Source: Candidatus Saccharimonadales bacterium (GTDB lineage: Bacteria; Patescibacteriota; Saccharimonadia; Saccharimonadales; Saccharimonadaceae). From it: a DNA stretch of 35,404 nucleotides. The translations under genes were made by a program, and so were the position numbers. Location of the stretch: assembly GCA_030151825.1 (NCBI GenBank), contig JASLCP010000025.1, positions 1 to 35,404 of the forward strand, in the 5' to 3' direction. The notes under the pieces were generated by a model, which saw nothing but the letters and a program-made list of their open reading frames with translations, did not search any database and had not been told where the DNA came from. This document shows, one piece after another, positions 26,050-33,170 of this stretch. Positions within the stretch are counted from its first letter, which is position 1, and each line of letters opens with the position of its first letter.

Positions 26050-26217
26050 ATGTACGGTGTAGGTGTTGGTACAGGTATCACTGGCGGCAGTTTCTTAGCT
26101 GTCGGCATGGTGAGCGGCTGGTATATCTTGGCGATTATCGCCGCGATCTGTCTGCTCGCCGGTGGCGGGATTCTCGTGTACAACGCGACCCATCGCCAGG
26201 CCCATCAGCGGCCGTGA
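26050..26217 (+). CDS. Small membrane protein, 55 residues, unknown
   Basis: This short frame begins with ATG at 26050 behind an AAAGGA Shine-Dalgarno 7 bases upstream and ends with TGA at 26217. The product has a Gly-rich start (YGVGVGTGITGG), one long hydrophobic helix of about 25 residues (WYILAIIAAICLLAGGGIL) and a short basic His-rich tail (THRQAHQRP). It looks like a single-span protein with the tail inside. It lies 30 bases after the glycosyltransferase stop and 108 before the sortase, on the same transcript. There is no LPxTG-like motif, so it is not an evident sortase substrate. It may be a helper subunit of the glycosyltransferase; that is inference. Confidence 0.65.
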   Translation: MYGVGVGTGITGGSFLAVGMVSGWYILAIIAAICLLAGGGILVYNATHRQAHQRP

Positions 26218-26220
26218 CAC

Positions 26221-26274
26221 CAGGGGCCGGAGAGTAGCGATGCATTTTTTGCAAGCCACTCTCCGGCTCACCTG
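26221..26274 (+). other. Long hairpin between the small membrane protein and sortase genes
   Basis: A 10-pair stem (GCCGGAGAGT at 26226-26235 with ACTCTCCGGC at 26258-26267) is extended by CAGG/CCTG across a small internal loop, and holds an inner TGCA/TGCA stem with a T-rich loop. No T tract follows the outer stem, so it is a weak terminator at best. It may be an attenuator or an mRNA processing or stability element that adjusts sortase levels. Confidence 0.55.
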
Positions 26275-26325
26275 TTCCCGAGTAACTACTTAATCCAAGA
26301 CCCCTACTATTTGCAGAAGGTTGTT

Positions 26326-26964
26326 ATGCGCAAGAGAAAGATCACTCCGTGGATCGTAGTAGGTATCGTTCTATCGATACTGGCTGCGGTGTATTACTGG
26401 GGGCGGTCAACTCAACCCGCCCAACCAACGCGAGATCAAACCGCAGCAAGCCAGGCAATCGACACGCTCGATCACCTCCCGAAGAGCACTTCGGTTGCTG
26501 CGTCAGACATCGTTCGCCTGCAAGTACCGGCTGTGTCGATTGATGCAGGAAGTACGGGTGTTACATGGCCGCGACACACTCGTCGATGCCATGCTTCGAC
26601 AGTATGTATCGACCCACCAGAATCAACCAAAGTTGCGTGGTATGGTGCGTATGCGCTCCCCTCGTTTCCGAATCATGGTTCTGTGCTAGTGTACGGACAC
26701 TCCAACCCCAATAGTAATGTTCGGCAAGTTTTCAACGATTTGCCGGCAGTCCATCAGGGTGATACCGTCATCGTCACGACCAAGACCGGCGTCTTTTACT
26801 ATCGAACGTCTATCGTCACAGGTATTCCGTTCGAAGAAGTCGCAACGTCTACGCTGATTTATGGTACGGCCAAAAACCGTATCGCACTCATCAGCTGCGA
26901 TCTCCGCAACTCGACTGACGCTGTTGTTGTCATCGCCGATTTGGTCACGGCAACCCCGCGCTAA
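26326..26964 (+). CDS. Sortase (class E/F-like transpeptidase)
   Basis: The 212-residue protein has a basic N-terminus, one membrane helix (about 8-25) and an outside sortase domain. The catalytic His is in VLVYGHSN and the Cys in ALISCDLRN. Lead-in strands resemble class F enzymes (VRLQVPAVSIDAG; KVAWYGAYALPSFPNHG). The expected Arg of the active site is at Cys+3 (DLRN), followed by STDAVVVIA, whereas in most sortases it directly precedes the last strand; this spacing is unusual. A Cys pair (CHASTVC) near residue 88 could form a disulfide. The start at 26326 has AGAAGG 6 bases upstream; a TTG at 26311 is rejected. Sortases join proteins to the cell wall or to each other. No sorting-signal substrate lies in this window. 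Confidence 0.85.
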   Translation: MRKRKITPWIVVGIVLSILAAVYYWGRSTQPAQPTRDQTAASQAIDTLDHLPKSTSVAASDIVRLQVPAVSIDAGSTGVTWPRHTRRCHASTVCIDPPESTKVAWYGAYALPSFPNHGSVLVYGHSNPNSNVRQVFNDLPAVHQGDTVIVTTKTGVFYYRTSIVTGIPFEEVATSTLIYGTAKNRIALISCDLRNSTDAVVVIADLVTATPR

Positions 26965-26998
26965 TTCGTAGCGCACACCGCGAACGGCGGCTCCGTTC
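26958..26998 (+). other. Two tandem perfect hairpins after the sortase stop
   Basis: Hairpin one (26958-26974) pairs GCGCTA with TAGCGC over a 5-base loop and includes the sortase stop codon. Hairpin two (26982-26998) pairs GAACGG with CCGTTC over a 5-base loop. A terminator hairpin follows at 27002. Confidence 0.6.
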
Positions 26999-27001
26999 AC
27001 C

Positions 27002-27036
27002 AGCCCATCTTGGCTTTATAGCAAGATGGGCTTTTT
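27002..27036 (+). terminator. Rho-independent terminator of the sortase unit
   Basis: A perfect 11-pair stem (AGCCCATCTTG with CAAGATGGGCT), a 9-base loop and TTTTT. It is a strong intrinsic terminator. Confidence 0.9.
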
Positions 27037-27052
27037 CAATAGCACATTCTAA

Positions 27053-27081
27053 TTGCCTCCCAGCTTCTTCTCTGCTATACT
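27053..27081 (+). promoter_or_regulatory. Sigma-70-type promoter of the ABC exporter gene
   Basis: TTGCCT (27053-27058) and TATACT (27076-27081) are 17 bases apart. The transcript would start near 27088, leaving a leader of about 100 bases. It holds a hairpin (ATTCGG with CCGAAT, 27123-27139) and a tiny frame (ATG at 27091, four codons then TAG). Confidence 0.65.
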
Positions 27082-27186
27082 TCATATACTATGATCTTTC
27101 ACTAGATCCTCTATTCGTACACATTCGGACGGGCCGAATCAATGGCGAACTAACACACTATCTATTTACACAAAAAGGAGTTTCTA

Positions 27187-28935
27187 TTGAATAATAGCAA
27201 AATAACGCTGCACCTGTACTGGCAGCAAATCCGCAAATACAAAATCAGCTTTTTTGTGATGCTGATTGCGATTCCGGCCGGTGCATTATTTATCGACACA
27301 CTGCTGCCCTACTTTTTTAGCCAAGCAATTGGCGGTTTGACCGGCAAGAATAGCGATATCGTCACCCAAAGTCTGATCGCAGCGGCTGCCGTCGGTCTGG
27401 TTGGTGCAGTCTGTAACGTCATCGGATTTCAAACAATGATTCGTCACGAGGCCAACGTACGCCGAGCGCTGAGCGATGAAACGTTTAAAACAATTATCAA
27501 CAAAGACTTGACGTTTTTCGTCAACCAAAAAGTTGGCGCACTGACCAGTCGCTATATCGACTTTATTCGTGCTGCGACGTCACTGCAGGATTTGCTGATT
27601 ATCCGTACTTTAGGTTTTGTGATTTCGGTCGGCGTTGGCCTAGTGATTGTCGCCAGTCATTCGCTAGTCGTCGCTGGGATTATCATAGTGCTAATCATAT
27701 TACTTGTCGTGCAAATCAAATGGAGTCTCAAAAAACGTGCGCCACTTCGCAAAGAGCGAAAAGATTTGATTGGTGAAATTCACGGTGCCGTAGCCGACGC
27801 GATTACCAATAATTTGATCGTCAAAACCTTTGCTCGCGAACACGACGAAACAGCCACCCTTTCCAAAAAGCAACGACGGTTTCGTGATGTCTATACGCGC
27901 GATTTTAGCCTGATGGCGATCGAAGGTTCGGCACGCGTGTTTATTATGACGACGGTGCAAATTATCGCGATTGCGTGTTGTGCATACTTGGCGATGCATG
28001 GCCAAATGGATGTGGCGATGGCGATTTTTATCTTGACGTATCTACAGCGTATTGCCTCGCAGCTCTTTACGCTAGGTGACATGTTGAACGGCTATGATCA
28101 ACTATTTCTTGACGCTGCGCCAATGAGCGAAATGCTGAATAGCGAGATTACTGTCATCGATAAACCGCACGCCCACACCCTCGACACTACATCGCCGGCA
28201 ATTATATTTGACGACGCATCATATCATTATAGCGATAGCGACAAAAATGTGATTTCGAACATCAATCTGACGATTCCGGCTAGCCAAAAAGTCGGTTTAG
28301 TTGGTCATTCGGGTGCCGGCAAAACGACCATTACTCACCTATTACTGCGTTTTGCTGACGTGACTGGCGGTGCGATTACCATCGATGGCCACGACATTCG
28401 CGACATCACCCAAGAAAGCTTGCGCCGTCACATTGCCTATGTGCCGCAAGAGCCTCTGCTATTTCACCGCAATCTACGCGACAATATTGCCTATGGCAAA
28501 CCCGACGCAACCGATGACGAAATCCGCAAGGCTGCTCGTCAAGCCAACGCACTTGATTTTATCGAACAACTACCGGAAGGGCTAGATACAAAAGTAGGTG
28601 AGCGCGGCGTCAAACTAAGCGGTGGACAACGTCAGCGTATTGCCATCGCTCGGGCAATCCTCAAAGATGCACCGATTTTGGTGCTAGACGAAGCGACCTC
28701 GGCACTTGATTCGGAAAGCGAAAAGCTCATCCAAGATTCGCTCGACAAACTCATGAAAAACCGCACCAGCATTGTTATCGCCCATCGCCTATCGACAATC
28801 GCCAAGCTTGACCGTATTATCGTTCTTGATAAAGGTTCAGTCATCGAAGACGGTAATCACAATACACTCCTCAAACAAAAGGGCATCTACGCCAAACTGT
28901 GGTCGCATCAGTCCGGTGGCTTTATCGAAGACTAA
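27187..28935 (+). CDS. ABC exporter half-transporter (fused membrane and ATPase domains)
   Basis: The 582-residue protein has an N-terminal six-helix ABC_membrane domain (about 15-310) and a C-terminal ATPase. All ATPase motifs are complete: Walker A GHSGAGKT at 373-380, Q-loop YVPQEP, signature LSGGQRQR at 478-485, Walker B ILVLDEATSALD and H-loop His at about 533. It exports lipids, peptides or drugs as a homodimer or heterodimer; no partner gene is adjacent. The start is TTG at 27187, supported by AAGGAG 7 bases upstream; no closer ATG gives the complete family N-terminus. Confidence 0.93.
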   Translation: MNNSKITLHLYWQQIRKYKISFFVMLIAIPAGALFIDTLLPYFFSQAIGGLTGKNSDIVTQSLIAAAAVGLVGAVCNVIGFQTMIRHEANVRRALSDETFKTIINKDLTFFVNQKVGALTSRYIDFIRAATSLQDLLIIRTLGFVISVGVGLVIVASHSLVVAGIIIVLIILLVVQIKWSLKKRAPLRKERKDLIGEIHGAVADAITNNLIVKTFAREHDETATLSKKQRRFRDVYTRDFSLMAIEGSARVFIMTTVQIIAIACCAYLAMHGQMDVAMAIFILTYLQRIASQLFTLGDMLNGYDQLFLDAAPMSEMLNSEITVIDKPHAHTLDTTSPAIIFDDASYHYSDSDKNVISNINLTIPASQKVGLVGHSGAGKTTITHLLLRFADVTGGAITIDGHDIRDITQESLRRHIAYVPQEPLLFHRNLRDNIAYGKPDATDDEIRKAARQANALDFIEQLPEGLDTKVGERGVKLSGGQRQRIAIARAILKDAPILVLDEATSALDSESEKLIQDSLDKLMKNRTSIVIAHRLSTIAKLDRIIVLDKGSVIEDGNHNTLLKQKGIYAKLWSHQSGGFIED

Positions 28936-28993
28936 TTGTTAAATTATTCTTGTAAAAACTCTTGCGTCGTGATATATGTTAGGCAGGCTTTAT

Positions 28994-29012
28994 TTTACGT
29001 AAGATACGTAAA
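28994..29012. promoter_or_regulatory. Inverted repeat, probable operator of the 120-residue orphan gene
   Basis: TTTACGTA-AGA-TACGTAAA is a perfect 8-base inverted repeat with a 3-base centre. It lies downstream of a possible promoter (TTGTAA, 17 bases, TATATG) and about 60 bases before the start codon at 29074. An operator for an unknown regulator is likely. Confidence 0.5.
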
Positions 29013-29073
29013 GATTTTCTCCAGATAAATACCTAGAGAAAAGTGCATGCACCTACGAGAATGGAGTGGGGCT

Positions 29074-29436
29074 ATGAAGGCGAAGAACGAAGTTGCAATG
29101 ATCACTGTACGCACGGCACAGCGCATTGCGACCACCATGGATACCGTCGAGGCCCTAGGCGCTGCAGACATCTTCGATCTCATCGATATGCTGAGGGGCG
29201 ATGTTCCAGGTATGTCCGATCTCACCATCTGGCAAGCACTTGGTTACGGCGTTACCCATCGGATGTTCAGCATCATTTCGCACAACGACAATACTGACGA
29301 GGTCATGCTGACATGCATCGACCGCACTGTCGAAGTTGTTGTTGTCGAAGAGCGTATGCTGCGCGACAGCGATGACATGTTCCGTCATCTGATGCGTGGG
29401 TCAAACCACGTACGCGACTACATTGCCGCACTCTAA
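29074..29436 (+). CDS. Orphan protein of 120 residues, unknown function
   Basis: I do not recognise this protein. It is soluble, acidic and Met-rich, with no signal peptide or membrane helix. An N-terminal helical region (VRTAQRIATTMDTVEALGAADIFDLIDML) is followed by a middle part with LTIWQALGYGVTHRMFSIIS and a beta strand LTCIDRTVEVVVVEERML. Start at 29074 is supported by GGAGTGGGG just upstream; an ATG at 29047 is an alternative. It has its own inverted-repeat operator candidate and its own terminator, so it is a single-gene unit. Codon choice (many GAC, ATC, CGC) resembles the glycosyltransferase-sortase unit more than the rest. Confidence 0.6.
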   Translation: MKAKNEVAMITVRTAQRIATTMDTVEALGAADIFDLIDMLRGDVPGMSDLTIWQALGYGVTHRMFSIISHNDNTDEVMLTCIDRTVEVVVVEERMLRDSDDMFRHLMRGSNHVRDYIAAL

Positions 29437-29448
29437 CCCGTCCGACTC

Positions 29449-29494
29449 GCCGGAGCTAGTACAGATAGTTTTATCTGGAACGCTCCGGCTTTTT
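29449..29494 (+). terminator. Rho-independent terminator of the orphan gene
   Basis: An 8-pair stem (GCCGGAGC with GCTCCGGC) encloses an inner 6-pair stem (CAGATA with TATCTG) and ends with TTTTT. The GCCGGAG core is shared with the hairpin at 26226. Confidence 0.85.
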
Positions 29495-29506
29495 ACTTGC
29501 CAGAGG

Positions 29507-32185
29507 CTATTTTGTTACTCGACGCGAACGACGTGTCGTACGATTACCGCGATTTGAACAAGCAACAGCCTCGTGTAGCGGCTTACGATGTGTCTGGCCT
29601 TTATCCATCCAGACATGTACCGAACGGTCACCTAATTGATCAGTGATACCATAGTCACTCAGTTCTTTAATACGATGTACCGGCACATCAATAAAGGCTT
29701 CGTTATTGCGATATCGCACACCGACTTCAACTAGTTCGTCACCCATCGATACGACAATCGAATCCGGCGACTGGTCCATAATTTTCTGCGTGTCAGCACT
29801 CTCAAGTCCGTACGATAATTTCAGCCCTTCATACATGCCGCGACGATACATCACTTCGGCAAGACTATGCATATCCATTACTTTTACGTCTTTCATGGTC
29901 GATACACTTTGCCTGAGTGTTTCGACAAATACGTCAAACTCATCAGCACGACTAGAGCGGTCAACTAAGAGTTCCTTGATGCGCTGCAACTCAGAAAAAA
30001 TAGCGTGGACCTTGTCCGACGATTCAGGTGGCAACGCCTCAGCGCCAAGCATAGCTTCAAGCACTACTTTCGTTGTCTCAACACTCGGCTCCGCCTGTAC
30101 TACTGTACCTGTTGCATGGCCATCAAAATACAGATCGCGTCCAGCAATCATTGTATTGCCGTACCCGCACAAATTGCTAACACGACCTTCGCCGTAGGTG
30201 CAGCGCCACGGTGCGTGTTCTACCAACTGTTCGGGTGTGACAATCGTCGCGTTTGTTATCACCGAGTGTGTCTTTTTGACGCCGTTACGATAATGCTCGA
30301 TACCCAGTCCCGAGCCAATAACTAGCTGGGCGCTATGCGAGATACTTGACGACTTTGCTAAACGACCGCTAAATGACGCGCCGTCTGTATATGCCGGCCC
30401 ATAATTCACAAACAATTTATCAGCACCGGCAATCATACAGGCAATCAATTTTTGACGCTCATTCTCAGTCGGGATGCGAATATCACCAATAGAATAATCT
30501 CGATCATGCGTGAGTCGCTCAAATAGACGTTTGGCTTTTACAAGACGGCGGTCGATAATATCGAATTGCTTTAAATCGACTGGCGTCATTGACAACGCCT
30601 GCACCAAGACATCAAGTTGCACTAACATATCAGAACGATTTTCTTTGGAGAGTGTTCGCCACCGCTCACAGCCTTGTTCGTTACGCGTAATACCTTCTTG
30701 CTGCGTGGCAGCAACCAGTGCAGCCATTTGCATCTCGACCGCACGGCCGTGTTTTTGCGATTCGATAAACATGCGAGCGTAGGTCGGGTCAAGTGGCAAA
30801 CGCGCCATCTCCTCGCCAATGCGTGTAGCTTCAAATGAGTTTAATACTTGTGCACCCAGCCGCACTAACTTGTGATGAGCATACTCTAGCTCGTTGGCGC
30901 GCGGCATATCCTGCAGATCAAGTTGATCCAACCTCAGTCCCGTCCGACCTAGGCGCAATACAAACGGCGCCAAATCAGTCCGCAAAATCGGTGGTTTGTC
31001 ATGACTATCCAGCAGTGGCTCGCCTGCCTCATTACGGGGAACGGGCGGATAATTTTCGAGGAGCGCTTGCGCATATATCCCCGGTTTCGTGCGCCCAACA
31101 CGGCCACTTCCCTGAATGACATTCGCCTTTGAAACCGGATGGACACGCAGGTAACGAATACCCTGCACATAATCACCCGATCGGGCATACATCGGATCAA
31201 CAACAACATCAAGATCAGGAACGGTGATACTTTGACGTAGTACATCGGTTGCTACAATGATTTTGCCGCCCGGATACGATTCCATCGCCCTGCGTTGCTC
31301 TTCGATTGATTGTTCGGCGTGTAATGGCAAAATCGTATAGTCTTTTGGCACGCGGTTGGTAATGCGACCAATCGTATCGCCGATTTCTCGCTTACCCGGT
31401 ACAATAGCTGCAATATTCATTGGTTCTTTTGAATCGAGGTTGGCATACGAGATAATCTGCTCTTCGGTAAGCCCACCAACTTTTCGTTCGACAGGATGCA
31501 TCACACCCGGCAAATCGAGTACTGGTACTGACCGGCCATCGAGTGCCTGCGAACAATACTGTGCCCATTTATCCGTATCCATCGAAGCGCTCTGAATCAC
31601 CAAGCGCAGTCCCTTTTTGAGCGCAACGCCGATCGCAATATCAATATTTGGATTACGTTCGTGGGCCTCATCAATAATCAGCACATCGTCACGTGTGATG
31701 ACCTCATCCTGGGCCAGCAATTGCTGCAATAAATATCCGTCCGTATGCTCACGAATAACATGAGTGCCACGAACAGCATCGCCCTCAACTGCCGTACGAT
31801 AAGCAATCACGTCGCTCATATCGCGGCCAGCCGCCTCGCTCATTTGCTGCAACGTAAAACGCTCGTTTTCACGAGTCGCAGCCACGCGCGGCTGCGTTTG
31901 AATAATGTGGCGATAGCGGCCGGTCTCGTACAGATATTGCACAACTGAAATACTCTTGCCATTGCCTGTACCTGAGGCAAGCACGGTGACCGGGTTGGTG
32001 TTAACGGTGTCGACAATTAAATCGCGGTACTTGGCGATCGGGTAGTCAGGGTTTCCAAAGACATAGTCATCCGTCTGCGGAGGTAAGGTGATTGTTTCAC
32101 CTGTTTTCGGGTCGACCCATTGTTGATCAGGCCATGTTTTTGGGGCACGGTCGTTCTGCTCTTGGTATGCAAGCACCTCTGTCAT
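29507..32185 (-). CDS. DEAH-box ATP-dependent RNA helicase (HrpA/HrpB-like)
   Basis: The 892-residue protein is a superfamily 2 DEAH helicase. Motif I is GTGNGKS (72-78), with motif Ib TDGYLLQQLL, motif II DEAH (172-175), motif III SAS (199-201), motif V VATDVLRQSITVPDLDVVVD and motif VI QGSGRVGR (358-365). Motifs I, III and VI differ from the usual GxTGxGKT, SAT and QRxGRxGR. A HA2-like helical region follows (about 420-560). The last 330 residues are not recognised and end in a basic tail (NRGNRTTRRSRRVTK). HrpA-type helicases act in mRNA processing and stalled-ribosome clearance. An ATG with a possible GAAAGG Shine-Dalgarno and a TATAAT box about 58 bases upstream define the start. Confidence 0.85.
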   Translation of the reverse strand: MTEVLAYQEQNDRAPKTWPDQQWVDPKTGETITLPPQTDDYVFGNPDYPIAKYRDLIVDTVNTNPVTVLASGTGNGKSISVVQYLYETGRYRHIIQTQPRVAATRENERFTLQQMSEAAGRDMSDVIAYRTAVEGDAVRGTHVIREHTDGYLLQQLLAQDEVITRDDVLIIDEAHERNPNIDIAIGVALKKGLRLVIQSASMDTDKWAQYCSQALDGRSVPVLDLPGVMHPVERKVGGLTEEQIISYANLDSKEPMNIAAIVPGKREIGDTIGRITNRVPKDYTILPLHAEQSIEEQRRAMESYPGGKIIVATDVLRQSITVPDLDVVVDPMYARSGDYVQGIRYLRVHPVSKANVIQGSGRVGRTKPGIYAQALLENYPPVPRNEAGEPLLDSHDKPPILRTDLAPFVLRLGRTGLRLDQLDLQDMPRANELEYAHHKLVRLGAQVLNSFEATRIGEEMARLPLDPTYARMFIESQKHGRAVEMQMAALVAATQQEGITRNEQGCERWRTLSKENRSDMLVQLDVLVQALSMTPVDLKQFDIIDRRLVKAKRLFERLTHDRDYSIGDIRIPTENERQKLIACMIAGADKLFVNYGPAYTDGASFSGRLAKSSSISHSAQLVIGSGLGIEHYRNGVKKTHSVITNATIVTPEQLVEHAPWRCTYGEGRVSNLCGYGNTMIAGRDLYFDGHATGTVVQAEPSVETTKVVLEAMLGAEALPPESSDKVHAIFSELQRIKELLVDRSSRADEFDVFVETLRQSVSTMKDVKVMDMHSLAEVMYRRGMYEGLKLSYGLESADTQKIMDQSPDSIVVSMGDELVEVGVRYRNNEAFIDVPVHRIKELSDYGITDQLGDRSVHVWMDKGQTHRKPLHEAVACSNRGNRTTRRSRRVTK

Positions 32186-32243
32186 AATACGCTCTGACCT
32201 TTCGTCACACCTCTCACCTCACATCTACAGTGATTATGGCCGC

Positions 32244-32249
32244 ATTATA
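32244..32249 (-). promoter_or_regulatory. -10 box of the DEAH helicase gene
   Basis: TATAAT on the minus strand, 58 bases before the helicase ATG. No good -35 is visible. The leader carries purine-rich GAGGTGAGAGG and GAAAGG stretches. Confidence 0.45.
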
Positions 32250-32262
32250 CTCTATTTTGCAA

Positions 32263-32302
32263 AAAAAGTAAAGAGCCGATGCTTATACAACATCGGCTCT
32301 TT
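32263..32302 (-). terminator. Rho-independent terminator of rplY
   Basis: A perfect 12-pair stem (AAAGAGCCGATG with CATCGGCTCTTT) with a 9-base loop, followed on the minus strand by ACTTTTTTT. It lies 18 bases after the rplY stop. Confidence 0.9.
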
Positions 32303-32319
32303 GACGATGAACGCGTAAA

Positions 32320-33051
32320 CTATTTATTGGCGTCGACGTTCAGCTGCTTTGGCTCATCTTGTAACTTGCCGCCGGGGCGAGATTCTTCAGCTTGAGTATC
32401 CTGCGGTGTGTCCCCGCCATTGTCGGCGGCAACCTCGGATTCGTCTTCGCTATCACCGCCCGCCGCTTCGTTGGCCGCCTGCAAAGCACTTGGCTCGTAG
32501 ACATTGGCAATCACCATATCAGTGTCGATTTCGGCATCGGCAAACTCAACACCAGCAGGCAATACAATGTCTGACAGAATTAATTTGTCACCTTCGTTTT
32601 CGAGCTGCTTAACCGATAGCTCAATCACTTCGGGTAGATCAGCCGGCTTTGCCTTTACCTCAACATGCTCGAGCGCCTGCAATACTACCAACCCTGTCTT
32701 TTCGGCGGCACTTTCGCCAACACCGGTTAACACAATCGGCACTTCGGTTGTAATAACTTCATTTTGTTTGATTGCGTGAAACGCCACGTGCCGCAGTGAG
32801 CGCTTGACCGGATCACGATCAATCGTCTTGATAATCGCCAACGTCTGTTTGCCATCGATCGAAAGAGTAACGGGCGTATGTTTGCCGGCCGCATGCACAA
32901 CTTTACTTAGCTCGCCGACTGGCGATTGTGTGACTTTCGTGCCAATTGATGCTCCATAGACAACACTTGGTATAATCCCGCCCTGACGGAGACGGATTAC
33001 CTTTTTCCCTTCGACTGCGCGAGCAGCAAGTTGCAGTGTGATTTTTGCCAT
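32320..33051 (-). CDS. rplY: Large-subunit ribosomal protein L25 (CTC/TL5 type)
   Basis: The 243-residue protein has an N-terminal L25 5S rRNA-binding domain (about 1-92, with GIIPSVVYG and HTPVTLSIDG ... DPVKRSLRHVAFHAI) and a TL5 C-terminal domain (about 98-185, ending IVLPAGVEFADAEIDTDMVIANV). A tail of about 55 residues rich in Glu, Asp, Ala and Gly follows. The CTC form is a general stress protein in Bacillus; L25 stabilises 5S rRNA in the 50S subunit. A TATAAT box and a GGGAG Shine-Dalgarno precede ATG. It is divergent from the DedA gene. Confidence 0.95.
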   Translation of the reverse strand: MAKITLQLAARAVEGKKVIRLRQGGIIPSVVYGASIGTKVTQSPVGELSKVVHAAGKHTPVTLSIDGKQTLAIIKTIDRDPVKRSLRHVAFHAIKQNEVITTEVPIVLTGVGESAAEKTGLVVLQALEHVEVKAKPADLPEVIELSVKQLENEGDKLILSDIVLPAGVEFADAEIDTDMVIANVYEPSALQAANEAAGGDSEDESEVAADNGGDTPQDTQAEESRPGGKLQDEPKQLNVDANK

Positions 33052-33155
33052 AATGACTCCCTTCTTCTGACTCTCTAGTACGTACTCCTATTATACCATT
33101 ACCGGGACTCTTGCACGGCCCGATTAGGTTTCACCTATTTCCAAGCTTGACGTGG

Positions 33156-33161
33156 TATAAT
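33156..33161 (+). promoter_or_regulatory. Extended -10 box of the DedA gene
   Basis: TGGTATAAT, with the hexamer 9 bases before the ATG at 33171. A TTGACG lies only 3 bases upstream and cannot be its -35 element. It predicts a leaderless or near-leaderless mRNA. Confidence 0.6.
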
Positions 33162-33170
33162 GGGGGTATC

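Noticed and set aside
26050..26217. Small membrane protein as the sortase substrate
   Set aside because: It lacks an LPxTG-like motif before the helix and the tail is short; an accessory role is more likely.
33147..33152. TTGACG as a -35 element for the DedA gene
   Set aside because: Only 3 bases separate it from TATAAT; 16-18 are needed.
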